Shown here: in pieces, positions 33,515-45,854 of the stretch
Position numbering within the stretch: position 1 is the first letter of the stretch
How the letters are laid out: the number at the start of each line of letters is the position of its first letter
Origin: Amycolatopsis oliviviridis
GTDB lineage: Bacteria > Actinomycetota > Actinomycetes > Mycobacteriales > Pseudonocardiaceae
NCBI RefSeq assembly: GCF_014654365.1
Contig: NZ_BNAY01000003.1
Span: 496,001-560,000 of the forward strand
Direction of reading: 5' to 3'
Length of the DNA stretch: 64,000 nt
Made by a program: the position numbers and the translations under genes
Notes under the pieces: model-generated
Databases searched by the model: none
What the model saw: the letters and a program-made list of their open reading frames with translations, nothing else
Told to the model about the DNA's origin: nothing

Positions 33515-34837
33515 GTGGGTGCGCCTAGGAAACGAGACGCGATGGGCCTTGGCCTGTCCGCGCTCACCCGGCTGGCCGGGAGCAAGGTCATCGAACGGGC
33601 CGGACTGCGGAAGCCCGTGCAGAACCTGGTCAGTGCCGGGACGCGCAACGGCTTCCGGGTCGCGGGCGCGGCGGGACGGACGTTCAAATCCGCCCAGAAG
33701 CTCGGCAAGCCCGCGCGGCTCGCGCCGGCCGAGGACACGGGACTGTTCGACCTCACCCCGAGTGAGGACCAGCAGCTCATCGTCGAGACCGTGACGGAGT
33801 TCGCGGCCGAACAGCTGCGGCCCGCCGCGGCCGACGCCGACGCCAAGCTCCAGGCCCCCGAAGGCCTGTTGAGCCGCGCCGCCGAACTCGGCATCACGCT
33901 CGTCGGTATCCCCGAGGAGCTGGGCGGAGTCGGCACCGAACGGTCGGTGGTCACGAACGCGCTGGTCGCCGAGGCGCTCGCGCACGGTGACCTCGGCCTG
34001 GCCGTCGCGGTGCTCGCGCCGTCCGCGGTCAGCACCGCGCTGGTGGCCTACGGCGACGAGCAGCAGCAGGCGGACTATCTGCCCGCGTTCGTCGGCGAGA
34101 ACGTCCCGGCCGCGGCGCTCGCGCTCCAGGAGCGCACGGCGCTGTTCGACCCGTTCAAGCCGGCCACCAAGGCCCGCCGCACGCCGAAGGGCTACCAGCT
34201 CGACGGCGTGAAGTCGCTGGTCCCGCGTGCCGCGGACGCCGAACTGTTCATCGTGTCGGCCGACCTCGAAGGACGCGGTCCGGCGCTGTTCCTGGTGGAG
34301 TCGTCGAACGCGGGCGTCACCATCGAGACCGAACCGGCGATGGGCCTGCGCGGCGCGGCGACCGGGAAGCTGCACCTGGAGAAGGTCGCCCTGCCCGCCG
34401 GGGCGCTGCTCGGCGGCGGCAAGGCCGAGGTCTTCACCGAGGTCGTCCGGCTCTCGCGGCTCGGCTGGGCCGCGCTGGCCGCCGGTACCGCGAAGGCCGT
34501 CCTCGACTACGTGGTGCCTTACGTCAACGAGCGCAAGGCGTTCGGCGAACCGGTGAGCCACCGGCAGGCCGTCGCGTTCTCGGTGGCCGACATCGCCATC
34601 GAGCTGGAAGGACTGCGGCTGGTCGCGCTGCGCGCCGCCGCCCGCGCGGAACAGGGCAAGCCGTACGCCCGCGAGGTCGCGCTGGCCCGGAAACTGGCCA
34701 CCGACAAGGGAATGCAGATCGGCAGCGCCGGGGTGCAGCTGCTCGGCGGACACGGGTTCGTCAAGGAGCACCCGGTCGAACGCTGGTACCGCGACCTCCG
34801 CGCGATCGGCGTCATGGAAGGCGCCGTCCTTCTCTAG
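33515..34837 (+). CDS. acyl-CoA dehydrogenase, first of a tandem pair
   Basis: 440 aa; GTG 33515 with GGGAGA upstream. A basic 65-residue N-terminal extension precedes the usual alpha domain (EDQQLIVETVTEFAAEQLRPAAADAD). The beta domain is weakly conserved: the FAD/substrate motif usually [F/L]TEP.[A/G]GSD reads LALQERTALFDPF. ERKAFGEPVSHRQAVAF and LGGHGFVKEHPVERWYRDLRAI are normal. The protein ends at GVMEGAVLL, right after the position of the catalytic glutamate, without the usual last helix. Altered FAD loop and truncated end suggest a partner subunit for the second dehydrogenase, as in actinobacterial heteromeric FadE complexes. Confidence 0.82.
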   Translation: MGAPRKRDAMGLGLSALTRLAGSKVIERAGLRKPVQNLVSAGTRNGFRVAGAAGRTFKSAQKLGKPARLAPAEDTGLFDLTPSEDQQLIVETVTEFAAEQLRPAAADADAKLQAPEGLLSRAAELGITLVGIPEELGGVGTERSVVTNALVAEALAHGDLGLAVAVLAPSAVSTALVAYGDEQQQADYLPAFVGENVPAAALALQERTALFDPFKPATKARRTPKGYQLDGVKSLVPRAADAELFIVSADLEGRGPALFLVESSNAGVTIETEPAMGLRGAATGKLHLEKVALPAGALLGGGKAEVFTEVVRLSRLGWAALAAGTAKAVLDYVVPYVNERKAFGEPVSHRQAVAFSVADIAIELEGLRLVALRAAARAEQGKPYAREVALARKLATDKGMQIGSAGVQLLGGHGFVKEHPVERWYRDLRAIGVMEGAVLL

Positions 34838-34855
34838 GACTTTCGAAAGGCAATC

Positions 34856-36064
34856 ATGATCAACCTTGAGGTTCCGAAGAAGGCCGGCACGCTGATCAAC
34901 CAGGCGTACCAGGCCGCGGCCGAGGTGTTCCGGCCGATCTCGCGCAAGTACGACCGCGCCGAGCACACCTATCCGGCCGAACTGGACATGTTCGCCGCGC
35001 TGCTGGACGGGCTGAACTCCTCCGGTGAGGGCGGCGCGGGCGCGGCGGGTGTCCGCCGGTCCGAGAAGAACGAGAAACCGGGCAACCGCAACGGGTCCAA
35101 CCTGAACATCGTGCTCGGCACCATCGAGATGTGCTGGGGCGACGTCGGACTGCTGTTGTCCATGCCGCGCCAGGGTCTCGGCAACGCCGCCATCGGCTCG
35201 GTCGCCACCGACGAACAGCTCAAGAAGTTCTCCGGGCTGTGGGCCGCGATGGCGATCACCGAACCGGACTGCGGCTCGGACTCGGCCGCGATCACCGCCA
35301 CCGCGCGCCTGGACGGCGACGAGTACGTGATCAACGGCGAGAAGATCTTCGTGACCGCGGGCGAGCGCGCCGACGCCGTCGTCGTCTGGGCCACGCTGGA
35401 CAAGACGAAGGGCCGCGCGGCGATCAAGTCGTTCGTCGTCGAGAAGGGCACGCCCGGCTTCGAGGTGGTGCGCGTCGAGCACAAACTCGGCATCCGCGCC
35501 TCCGACACCGCCGTGCTGCGCTTCGAGAACGTCCGCGTGCCCAAGGAGAACCTCCTCGGCACGCCGGAGATCGACACCGCCAAGGGTTTCGCCGGGGTCA
35601 TGCAGACCTTCGACAACACCCGTCCGCTGGTCGCCGCGATGGCCATCGGCGTCGCCCGCGCGGCGCTGGAAGAGACCCGGAAGATCCTCACCGACGCCGG
35701 GGTGACCATCGACTACGACAAGCCCGTCCACAGCCAGCACGCGGCGGCCGCCACGTTCCTGCAGCTGGAAGCCGACTACGAATCGGCGTACCTGTTGACC
35801 ATGGAATCGGCGTGGATGGCCGACAACCGCAAGCCGAACTCGCTGCAGGCCTCGATGGCCAAGGCGAAGGCGGGCCGCTCGGTCGTCGAGATCACGCTGA
35901 AATGCGTCGAGCTGGCCGGAACCTTGGGCTACACCGAGGAATCGCTGCTGGAGAAGTGGAGCCGGGACGCGAAGATCCTGGACATCTTCGAGGGCACGCA
36001 ACAGATCCAGCAGCTGATCGTGGCGCGCCGGATCCTGGGCAAGACGAGCGCCGAGCTCAAGTAG
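34856..36064 (+). CDS. acyl-CoA dehydrogenase, second of the pair
   Basis: 402 aa; ATG 34856 with GAAAGG upstream, 18 bp after the first dehydrogenase gene. Canonical FAD/substrate motifs are intact: MAITEPDCGSDSAAI, NGEKIFVTAGERAD, and the C-terminal catalytic-base region ILDIFEGTQQIQQLIVARRILG. The N-terminal domain contains a Gly/Ala-rich, polar insertion (NSSGEGGAGAAGVRRSEKNEKPGNRNGSN). It oxidises an acyl-CoA to the enoyl-CoA with FAD, probably as a heteromer with the upstream protein. A strong T-tract terminator ends the operon at 36072. Confidence 0.87.
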   Translation: MINLEVPKKAGTLINQAYQAAAEVFRPISRKYDRAEHTYPAELDMFAALLDGLNSSGEGGAGAAGVRRSEKNEKPGNRNGSNLNIVLGTIEMCWGDVGLLLSMPRQGLGNAAIGSVATDEQLKKFSGLWAAMAITEPDCGSDSAAITATARLDGDEYVINGEKIFVTAGERADAVVVWATLDKTKGRAAIKSFVVEKGTPGFEVVRVEHKLGIRASDTAVLRFENVRVPKENLLGTPEIDTAKGFAGVMQTFDNTRPLVAAMAIGVARAALEETRKILTDAGVTIDYDKPVHSQHAAAATFLQLEADYESAYLLTMESAWMADNRKPNSLQASMAKAKAGRSVVEITLKCVELAGTLGYTEESLLEKWSRDAKILDIFEGTQQIQQLIVARRILGKTSAELK

Positions 36065-36071
36065 TGCCGTG

Positions 36072-36105
36072 AAGGGGCCCGTGCAGCTGCACGGGCCCCT
36101 TTTTT
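36072..36105 (+). terminator. intrinsic terminator of the acyl-CoA dehydrogenase pair
   Basis: 13-bp perfect stem AAGGGGCCCGTGC (36072-36084 with 36089-36101), AGCT loop, and a TTTTT run at the end of the right arm. This is the only hairpin in the window with a classic T tract. Confidence 0.9.
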
Positions 36106-36206
36106 GTTTATTCCCAACAGAACGACAACACCATCAAGTGAACCGCCGCGGCGCCCGATCAGAGGTACCCTCTTAGCCTTCCCAGCCCGCGAAGGCCGGA
36201 GTCGCG

Positions 36207-37211
36207 ATGAGACTCGCCGCTCGACAGCTCTCCCCCGCCGCACACTGGTGCCTCATCGTCCTCTGCGTCACGGTCTGCTACTTCGCGGCGGGCCAGATCG
36301 GCATCCAGTGGGCGATCGTGCGGGATCAGATCTCACCGCTGTGGCCGGCGGCCGGGGTCGCGCTGGCGGTGCCGATGCTGCTGGGGCCGCGGTTCTGGCC
36401 GGGGATCTTCCTCGGCGCGCTCCTGACGAACATCGCTCTCGGGCCTTCGCTCGTCACGGTCCTGGTGATCTCCTCGGGGAACACGATCGGCCCGCTGCTG
36501 GCCTACGCGGTGTTGCGACGGCTGGGCTTCCGCAACCAGCTCGACCGGCTCCCCGACGCCGTCCTCCTGGTGGCGGTCGGGGCGGCCGGGGGCACGGCCG
36601 TCAGCGCCGTGCTGGGCACCGGCGTGCTGGTTCTCGACGGCGCGCTGAGCCCGGGGGATTTCTGGGCCACGGCGCTCGTGTGGTGGACCGGCGACGCGAT
36701 GGGCGTCCTGACGATCACGCCTCTGCTGCTCCTGGCGCCGAGGTTCCGCTTGCCGGCCGAGGTTCCACTCGCCCGGTGGGGTGAGGCGGTGGCGCTCGCG
36801 TTCTGCGGCCTCGGTACGGCGATCCTCGCGACCGCCACCGCGTCCAAGCTGTTCCTGGTCTTCCCGGTGCTGGTCTGGGCGGCTTTGCGCTTCCGGCAGG
36901 CCGGGGCCTTGCTGTGCTCCCTGTGCGCCTGTTCTTCCACGGTCTTCGCCGCCGTGCACGGGATCGGCCCCTATGGCTCCTACGAGCTCGCCACCCGGAT
37001 GCTGCACGTCCAGGCCTTCGACGCCACCGTCGCGCTGACGGCGCTGACGTTGTCGACGATCGTCCTCCAACGCGACCGCGCGACCGCCGAAATCACCGAC
37101 GCCTGGCGTCAGATCACCGAAATGGTCGACCTCATCGCGCCACGCCAGTCCTTGCGCAGCGCGATGACTCCCCAGCGTGAACCGGACACGGACGACGAAC
37201 TCGCCGGCTGA
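36207..37211 (+). CDS. MASE1 membrane sensor without an output domain
   Basis: 334 aa; ATG 36207 with CGGAG upstream. Eight to ten hydrophobic helices make up a MASE1 domain: YFAAGQIGIQWAIVRDQISPLWPAAGVALAVPMLLG is the diagnostic N-terminal part, with FWPGIFLGALLTN and WWTGDAMGVLTITPLLLL. MASE1 usually precedes a histidine kinase, GGDEF or PP2C domain; here only about 45 residues follow the last helix (ATAEITDAWRQITEMVDLIAPR), so there is no enzymatic output. It may work with a separate partner. The stop is 4 bp from the convergent PhaC-like gene's stop. Confidence 0.83.
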   Translation: MRLAARQLSPAAHWCLIVLCVTVCYFAAGQIGIQWAIVRDQISPLWPAAGVALAVPMLLGPRFWPGIFLGALLTNIALGPSLVTVLVISSGNTIGPLLAYAVLRRLGFRNQLDRLPDAVLLVAVGAAGGTAVSAVLGTGVLVLDGALSPGDFWATALVWWTGDAMGVLTITPLLLLAPRFRLPAEVPLARWGEAVALAFCGLGTAILATATASKLFLVFPVLVWAALRFRQAGALLCSLCACSSTVFAAVHGIGPYGSYELATRMLHVQAFDATVALTALTLSTIVLQRDRATAEITDAWRQITEMVDLIAPRQSLRSAMTPQREPDTDDELAG

Positions 37212-37214
37212 GGC

Positions 37215-38270
37215 TCAGGCGGTCTGTTCATCGAGGAAGCGGTCGAGGTAACGCCACGTGGTCCCGCGTGCCTTCCGGCCGGTGAGGACGCCCAGATGCC
37301 CGCCGGGCGCGGTCTCGAAGGTCACCGACGGCGAGTTGTCCAGCAGGCCGGTGAGCCGTTCGACGGCCGCGCGCGGGGCGATCGTGTCGTTCTGCCCGGC
37401 GATGATCAGGGTCGGCACCTTGACCCCGGACAGCGCGATGATGCGCCCGTTGAGGTCGACCGTGCCCTCGGCGAGGTCGTTGGCGCGGAAGAACCGGTGG
37501 TAGATCTGGCCGAACGTCCGCCCCGGGTAGGCGATCATGTTGTCCATGAAGTGGTCGACGGCCTCGATCTGCGCCAGGTAGTCCCGGTCATCGAGATTCT
37601 TCAGGATCGCGAGGGGTTTGGTGATCTCCTTGCTGATCCCGGTCGCACGGAAGACGCGGCTGACCAAATAGGACGGTGCGCCGCCGAGCACGCGGTAGAT
37701 CGGAGTCAGCAGATGGCCGCCGGTGAGGTCCACCAGCGGGCGGAACGGGGCGATCAGCGGGATCGCGGTGAAGTCGAACGGCGACGCGATGGTCGCGATC
37801 GACTCGATCGGCAGCTCGGGCTGGTCGGCGGTGGTGAGCAGGGAGAAGATCCCGCCGAGGCACCAGGCGACGACGTGCACGCCCTGGCCGCCGGAGTCCT
37901 CGCTGACCTTGCGGATCGCGCGCGGGAGCACCTCTTCGATCCAGTGCTCGATACCGAGGCGCCGGTCCGAGAAGGCGACGTTCCCGTAGTCGACCAGGTA
38001 GGTGTTGCGGCCGCCGTCGACCAGGTGCTCGGCGAGGCTGCACCCGCGGCGCAGGTCGAAGCACAGCGCGGGCGCGGCCAGCGGCGGCACCAGCAGCACC
38101 GGTGGCCCGTCCGCCGGTTTCCCGTTGGTGCGGAGCCGGTAGACCGATCGGTTGGGGCCCTGGTCGATCAGGACGCGCGGAACCGGGCGGAGATCGGCGA
38201 CACCACCGTGCAGCACCTTCCCGACGACGTTCGACGCGGCGGCGGCGAGCCGTGCCGGGGGTGTGGCCAT
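37215..38270 (-). CDS. PhaC-like alpha/beta hydrolase (polyhydroxyalkanoate synthase family)
   Basis: 351 aa; ATG 38270 with AGGAGG upstream. The nucleophile elbow is VAWCLGGI with cysteine (Cys137) instead of the serine of lipases, a mark of PHA synthases. The acid and histidine are in AGQNDTIAP and ETAPGGHLGVLTG. Other PhaC phrases are VLLVPPLAAPALCFDL, LVDYGNVAFSDRRLGIEHWIEEVL. It is much shorter than class I/II PhaC (about 560-590 aa) and resembles class III PhaC length, but no PhaE partner is adjacent. It may polymerise hydroxyacyl-CoA or be an acyltransferase of this family in actinobacterial lipid metabolism. Confidence 0.8.
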   Translation of the reverse strand: MATPPARLAAAASNVVGKVLHGGVADLRPVPRVLIDQGPNRSVYRLRTNGKPADGPPVLLVPPLAAPALCFDLRRGCSLAEHLVDGGRNTYLVDYGNVAFSDRRLGIEHWIEEVLPRAIRKVSEDSGGQGVHVVAWCLGGIFSLLTTADQPELPIESIATIASPFDFTAIPLIAPFRPLVDLTGGHLLTPIYRVLGGAPSYLVSRVFRATGISKEITKPLAILKNLDDRDYLAQIEAVDHFMDNMIAYPGRTFGQIYHRFFRANDLAEGTVDLNGRIIALSGVKVPTLIIAGQNDTIAPRAAVERLTGLLDNSPSVTFETAPGGHLGVLTGRKARGTTWRYLDRFLDEQTA

Positions 38271-38387
38271 GGTGTGCCTCCTGGGGAATCAACGCGGTAA
38301 GACGTAATCTTGCCGCTTGCGGGCGCACGGCTCAACACCGCCGTCGTCACAGGCCGTCCATTTCGGACAGTCGCTAGGCCGTCCGAG

Positions 38388-39251
38388 TTAAGAATCGGCG
38401 TCCTTTTCCGCCGCCGGGGCACTGCGCGCGGCACGCGATTCGTACTCCGCGCGAGCACTGGAATGCGTTGCGGAGGAAAGAATCTTGTCTCCCCCGAGCG
38501 CGCGGAGCAGCCCTTCTCCGAGCCGTCGCGGGAGCAGGCGTGTGATCCTGCCCATGGCGTCCAGCGATGCGGGAACGAAGACGTCGAACCTGGGACGGCG
38601 CAACGCATCGACAATGGCCTGCGCCACATCTTCGGGCTGCACCGACTTGAAGAATTTCGCCTCCCCGAGCCCGCTGGCCAGTTCCGTGCGCACCACGGCG
38701 GGCATCACGCAGGACACCAGCACCCCTGTCCCGTGCAATTCCAGATGCACCGATTCCGACAATCCGACGACGGCGTGCTTGGTGGCGCAGTAAGTGGCCG
38801 CGCCGGGGAAACCGGCCTTTCCCGCCATCGAGGCGATGTTGACGATATGGCCGGTGCCACGCGGGCGCATCCGCCGCACGGCCTCCCTGGTGCCGTGGAT
38901 GACCGCGTGCAGGTTGATCTCGAGGAGCCTGCGGGTCGCCGCGTCCTCCTCTTCGTCGAGCGGCGCGAGCGGCATGATGCCCGCGTTGTTGATCAGCACG
39001 TCGATCGGGCCGACGCGCCGCTCGACCTCGTCGAGGAACTCGGTGAAGCCCTTCGTGTCGGTGACGTCGAGCGGCAGCGCCTCCGCGCCCAGCTCGGCCG
39101 CGGTCTTCTCGGCGAGGACCTGGTCCAGGTCGCCGATGACCACCTTCGCGCCGAGCCGGGACAGCGCCGTCGCGGTACTGGCGCCGATGCCCTGCGCCGC
39201 TCCGGTGATCACGACGACCTTGCCTGCCAGGGAACGTTCACGCTTGGCCAT
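38388..39251 (-). CDS. short-chain dehydrogenase/reductase
   Basis: 287 aa; ATG 39251 with GGAGCC upstream. Intact classical SDR motifs: VVVITGAAQGIGASTA (cofactor loop), INNAGIMPLAP, the serine in IVNIASMAGKAG and YCATKHAV (catalytic Tyr and Lys). An acidic residue after strand 2 (VVIGDLD) points to NAD(H) preference. The C-terminal tail (ATHSSARAEYESRAARSAPAAEKDADS) is polar and probably disordered. It reduces or oxidises a hydroxy/keto substrate; substrate unknown. Monocistronic by spacing (117 and 111 bp gaps). Confidence 0.88.
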   Translation of the reverse strand: MAKRERSLAGKVVVITGAAQGIGASTATALSRLGAKVVIGDLDQVLAEKTAAELGAEALPLDVTDTKGFTEFLDEVERRVGPIDVLINNAGIMPLAPLDEEEDAATRRLLEINLHAVIHGTREAVRRMRPRGTGHIVNIASMAGKAGFPGAATYCATKHAVVGLSESVHLELHGTGVLVSCVMPAVVRTELASGLGEAKFFKSVQPEDVAQAIVDALRRPRFDVFVPASLDAMGRITRLLPRRLGEGLLRALGGDKILSSATHSSARAEYESRAARSAPAAEKDADS

Positions 39252-39362
39252 GGGGGCTCCTCTGCGACATCACTACTGGGGACTTCGCTGTCCGGGGCAC
39301 TGTTGGCGATGTGTCAACTATGGTGCACCCGGAGCCGCGCGGACGCCAGTCCAGGACACGGC

Positions 39363-39869
39363 CTATGGTCGCTGCTCGAAGACCTGCCCGATCCAGCCCT
39401 TGACGTCGAAACGCTCGGTCGGCTTGAAGCCCTGGCCCTCGTAGTAACGCTGCAGGTCGCCGTCGCCGCCGGCCCAGCAGTCGACCCGCACCAGCCCGAT
39501 ACCTCGCTCCCGCGCCTCGGCCAGCGCGAACTCGATGAGCCGCGAGCCGACCCGGTGCCCGGTGAACCGGCGCGAGGTCAGCAGCAGACCGAGGTAGATC
39601 TCGGGCTCGTCGACCGGTGAGACGTGCGGAAACCGGTCACCGAGGATGATCGCGCCGGCCGCTTCGCCGCCGATCTCGGCGATGTACAGCCCCGGCCCGT
39701 CGGCCATCCCGCGGACCCGCTCGACCCGCTTCGGGATCGTGGACCACGGCTCGCTCCCCCACTGGCCTTCACTGCCGCGTCCGGCGAGCCACGCGACGAC
39801 CTCGTCGAACATGTCCAGCAAGGTTTGGAAGTCCCCAGAACCACCCTGGCGGATGATGAAATCGCTCAT
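39363..39869 (-). CDS. GNAT-family N-acetyltransferase
   Basis: 168 aa; ATG 39869. The acetyl-CoA-binding motif A is LTSRRFTGHRVGSRLIEFAL (the R/Q-x-x-G-x-G/A equivalent), followed by motif B GDGDLQRYYEGQGFKPTERF. An N-terminal IIRQGGSGDFQTLLDMFDEV is the usual first strand and helix. Substrate unknown. It ends 111 bp upstream of nothing else on this strand and lies next to the family-1 hairpin at 39925, which belongs to the next operon's 3' end. Confidence 0.83.
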   Translation of the reverse strand: MSDFIIRQGGSGDFQTLLDMFDEVVAWLAGRGSEGQWGSEPWSTIPKRVERVRGMADGPGLYIAEIGGEAAGAIILGDRFPHVSPVDEPEIYLGLLLTSRRFTGHRVGSRLIEFALAEARERGIGLVRVDCWAGGDGDLQRYYEGQGFKPTERFDVKGWIGQVFEQRP

Positions 39870-39924
39870 GCATCCGTTCTACAACATCGTGAGAATGCGC
39901 GGGCCTTCTGTCGATGAGCCCCGG

Positions 39925-39979
39925 GTACATGAAGGCCCCCATCCTGTACCTAGGCGCAAGGATGGGGGCCTTCATGTAC
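39925..39979 (-). terminator. Family-1 intergenic hairpin, 3' of the fadE/acc operon
   Basis: 20-bp perfect stem (39925-39944 with 39960-39979) with a 15-nt loop, 11 bp past the stop of the acyl-CoA dehydrogenase gene. Relative to the other copies the stem has CCATCC/GGATGG where they have CCTTCC/GGAAGG: both arms changed together, so pairing is kept. Read on the gene's strand the loop is TTGCGCCTAGGTACA. Confidence 0.8.
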
Positions 39980-39989
39980 CTGCAGAGGC

Positions 39990-41140
39990 TCAGGCGACGC
40001 CGAGGTGCCGCGAGATCAGCATCCGCTGCACCTCCGAGGTGCCCTCGCCGATCTCCAGGATCTTCGCGTCGCGGTAGAAGCGGCTCACCGGGAACTCGTT
40101 CATGAAGCCGTACCCGCCGAAGATCTGCGTCGCGTCGCGCGAGTTGTCCATGGCGGCGTTCGACGCGACGAGCTTCGCGATCGACGCCTCCTTCTTGAAC
40201 GGCTCGCCGCGCAGCATCTTCGACGCCGCCGCGTAGTACGCCAGCCGCGCGGTGTGCGTGCGCACCTCCATGTCGGCGATCTTGAACTGGATCGCCTGGT
40301 ACTCGCCGATCTTGTGCCCGAACGCCTCGCGTTCCTTCACGTACTTCAGGCATTCGTCGACACAGCCCTGCGCGAGACCGACGCTCAGCGCGGCGATCGC
40401 GACCCGGCCTTCGTCCAAAATGGACAGGAACTGAGCGTAACCGCGGCCGCGTTCGCCGACCAGGTTCTCGGCCGGGACGCGGACGTCGTCGAACGAGAGC
40501 TCGTGCGTGTCCGAGCAGTTCCAGCCGACCTTGGAGTACTTCGGCGCGACGGCGAAGCCCGGTGTGCCGGACGGCACGATGATCGCCGAGATCTCCTTGC
40601 GCCCGTTCTCCTTCACGTCGGTGACGGCGGTGACCGTGACCAGTTTCGTGATGTCGGTGCCGGAGTTGGTGATGAACGACTTGCTGCCGTTGATCACCCA
40701 GGTGTCGCCGTCGAGTTTCGCGCGCGTGCGGGTGGCGCCCGCGTCCGAACCGCCGCCGGGCTCGGTGAGCCCGAAGGCGCCGAGCGCGGTGCCGGCGCAC
40801 AACTCGGGAAGCCACTTCTCCTTCTGTTCCTCGGTGCCGAACCGGTAGATCGGCATGGCGCCCAGGGAAACCCCGGCCTCGACGGTGATCGCGACCGACG
40901 AGTCGACGCGCGCGAGCTCCTCCAGCGTCAGGCACAGCGCGAAGTAGTCGCCGCCCATGCCGCCGTATTCCTCGGGGAAGGGCAGGCCGAACAGGCCCAT
41001 GTCGGCCATCTTCGCGACGATCTCGTACGGGAACTCCTCCCGTTCGTACAGGTCGCCGATGACCGGGGCGACCTCGGAGCGCGCGAATTCCTCGACCGTC
41101 TTGCGCAGCGCCTCGTACTCGTCATCCAGCCGAAAGTCGA

Positions 41141-41144
<4 letters not shown>
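39990..41144 (-). CDS. acyl-CoA dehydrogenase of the leucine/branched-chain operon
   Basis: 384 aa of standard short/branched-chain type. Motifs: FGLTEPGGGSDAGATRT, WVINGSKSFITNSG, GYGFMNEFPVSRFYRDAKILEIGEGTSEVQRMLIS (catalytic base region). ATG 41144 overlaps the accA1 stop by 4 bp. The gene order carboxyltransferase, biotin carboxylase, acyl-CoA dehydrogenase matches mycobacterial accD1-accA1-fadE19, the leucine degradation route: isovaleryl-CoA to 3-methylcrotonyl-CoA, then carboxylation. Isovaleryl-CoA or another short branched acyl-CoA is the likely substrate. Operon membership is seen; substrate is from the family context. Confidence 0.88.
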
Positions 41145-43126
<1,982 letters not shown>

Positions 43127-43128
43127 GC

Positions 43129-44742
<1,614 letters not shown>

Positions 44743-44758
44743 GGCTCCTCGTCGCCAA

Positions 44759-44802
44759 GTTAGCCGTCGTTAACTCGTGCCGTCAGGTTAACGCCCACTA
44801 AC
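44759..44802 (-). promoter_or_regulatory. two TetR operators before accD1
   Basis: GTTAGCCGTCGTTAAC (44759-44774) and GTTAACGCCCACTAAC (44787-44802), both 16 bp with GTTA/TAAC arms, begin 17 bp upstream of accD1. They match the perfect dyad in front of the TetR gene at 45855 (GTTAGCGCTCGCTAAC), giving a shared form GTTARCSSYCRYTAAC. The TetR protein should repress the acc operon. Confidence 0.7.
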
Positions 44803-44827
44803 GTCGCTTGTCCACCGCACCCCGGAA

Positions 44828-44882
44828 GTACATGAAGGCCCCCTTCCTGCACCTGGGCGCAAGGAAGGGGGCCTTCACGTAC
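44828..44882 (-). terminator. Family-1 intergenic hairpin, 3' of the GDSL lipase gene
   Basis: Arms 44828-44847 and 44863-44882, 20 bp with one G.T-type mismatch (CACGTAC), 12 bp after the lipase stop. Loop on the gene's strand is TTGCGCCCAGGTGCA, nearly that of the copies at 39925 and 55011. Confidence 0.75.
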
Positions 44883-44893
44883 TTGGAGCGGAG

Positions 44894-45703
44894 CTAGCCG
44901 ATCGCGGAGACCAGCGGGTTGTAGTAGCCGCCGCGCTGACCGGCGGCAGTCGGGTGGTAGGAGTTCACGATCGGCCAGGTGAGGCTGTGCAGGTAGTCGT
45001 CGGCCGACGAGCAGATGTTGTGCCCGGTGAAGGCACTCCGCACGTCGACGAACTTCGCGCCGTTGGCGGACGCGCGGGCCGAGAGCACCGACGCCAGCGC
45101 GTCGGAACCCGAGTTGATCGCCGAGCGTTTGGTGTCGCTCAGCCCGACCGAGCACGAACCCGGCACCGTGTAGAAGCGCGGGTACCCGAGGACGACCAGC
45201 TTCGCGTTGGGCGCCTTCGACTTGATCTTGCTGTAGACGTTGTTCAGCAGCCCCGGAAGCGTGTTGTTCACGTAGGTCTTCGCGGTGTTGACCCGGTTGA
45301 TGCAGGTCTGGTCGCTGCCGGTGGTGCAAGTGGTCATGACGTCGGCGAACCCGGCGTCGTTGCCACCGACCGAGACCGTCACCAGCGTGGCGCTGGAGGT
45401 GACGTTCGCGATCTGGTTGAGGACGTCGCCGGTGCGCGCCCCCGAGCACGCGACGAACTTGAACGTGGTCCCGGCGTGGGCGTTGGCCCACAGCTGGGGG
45501 TAGGAGTTGGCACTGCGCATGCAATCGCCCGAGTTCCCGTAGCTGCCGGCACCGACGCCGGACGAGTACGAGTCACCGAGCGCCACGTAGTTGGTCGCCG
45601 CCTGGGCGGTGCCGGCGAGACCGAGAGTGGCGAGGACAGCGACCCCCAGGGCCGCACCTAAACGAGTGAAGGAAAGTGCTTTGATCCGAGCAGGGACGGA
45701 CAT
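44894..45703 (-). CDS. secreted GDSL/SGNH lipase or esterase
   Basis: 269 aa from ATG 45703 (GGAG 5 bp upstream); the GTG at 45709 would overlap that site. Signal peptide with hydrophobic core LGAALGVAVLATLGLAGTAQA, cleavage after AQA. SGNH blocks: Ser in YVALGDSYSSGVG, Gly in block II, GGND in VSVGGNDAGF, and the Asp/His pair in WPIVNSYHPTAAGQ. Six cysteines would form three disulphides as in Streptomyces secreted lipases of about 27 kDa. It hydrolyses ester lipids outside the cell. It sits between the acc operon and its TetR gene but has its own hairpin terminator. Confidence 0.9.
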   Translation of the reverse strand: MSVPARIKALSFTRLGAALGVAVLATLGLAGTAQAATNYVALGDSYSSGVGAGSYGNSGDCMRSANSYPQLWANAHAGTTFKFVACSGARTGDVLNQIANVTSSATLVTVSVGGNDAGFADVMTTCTTGSDQTCINRVNTAKTYVNNTLPGLLNNVYSKIKSKAPNAKLVVLGYPRFYTVPGSCSVGLSDTKRSAINSGSDALASVLSARASANGAKFVDVRSAFTGHNICSSADDYLHSLTWPIVNSYHPTAAGQRGGYYNPLVSAIG

Positions 45704-45815
45704 GGTCACTCCTTTGTGACAAGTTAACGAGGGACAGCATTACCAGGTGGTAGGCCCACGCAAAAGGGTCATTTCCCCAGGTAACCCGCTTGGCTCAGGC
45801 TGGAAGTACGGCCAC

Positions 45816-45848
45816 GTGTTAGCGCTCGCTAACACCCGGCCTTAATAT
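45816..45848 (+). promoter_or_regulatory. TetR operator and leaderless promoter of the TetR gene
   Basis: GTGTTAGCGCTCGCTAACAC (45816-45835) is a perfect 20-bp palindrome. TAATAT (45843-45848) is a good -10 and the ATG comes after six more bases (45855), so the mRNA is leaderless; the -35 (TTAGCG) falls inside the operator. Autoregulation follows from the overlap. Confidence 0.7.
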
Positions 45849-45854
45849 GGCCAG

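Noticed and set aside
37215..38270. Ordinary lipase instead of PhaC-like enzyme
   Set aside because: The nucleophile elbow has cysteine (AWCLGG) and the flanking phrases are those of PHA synthases, although the length is short.
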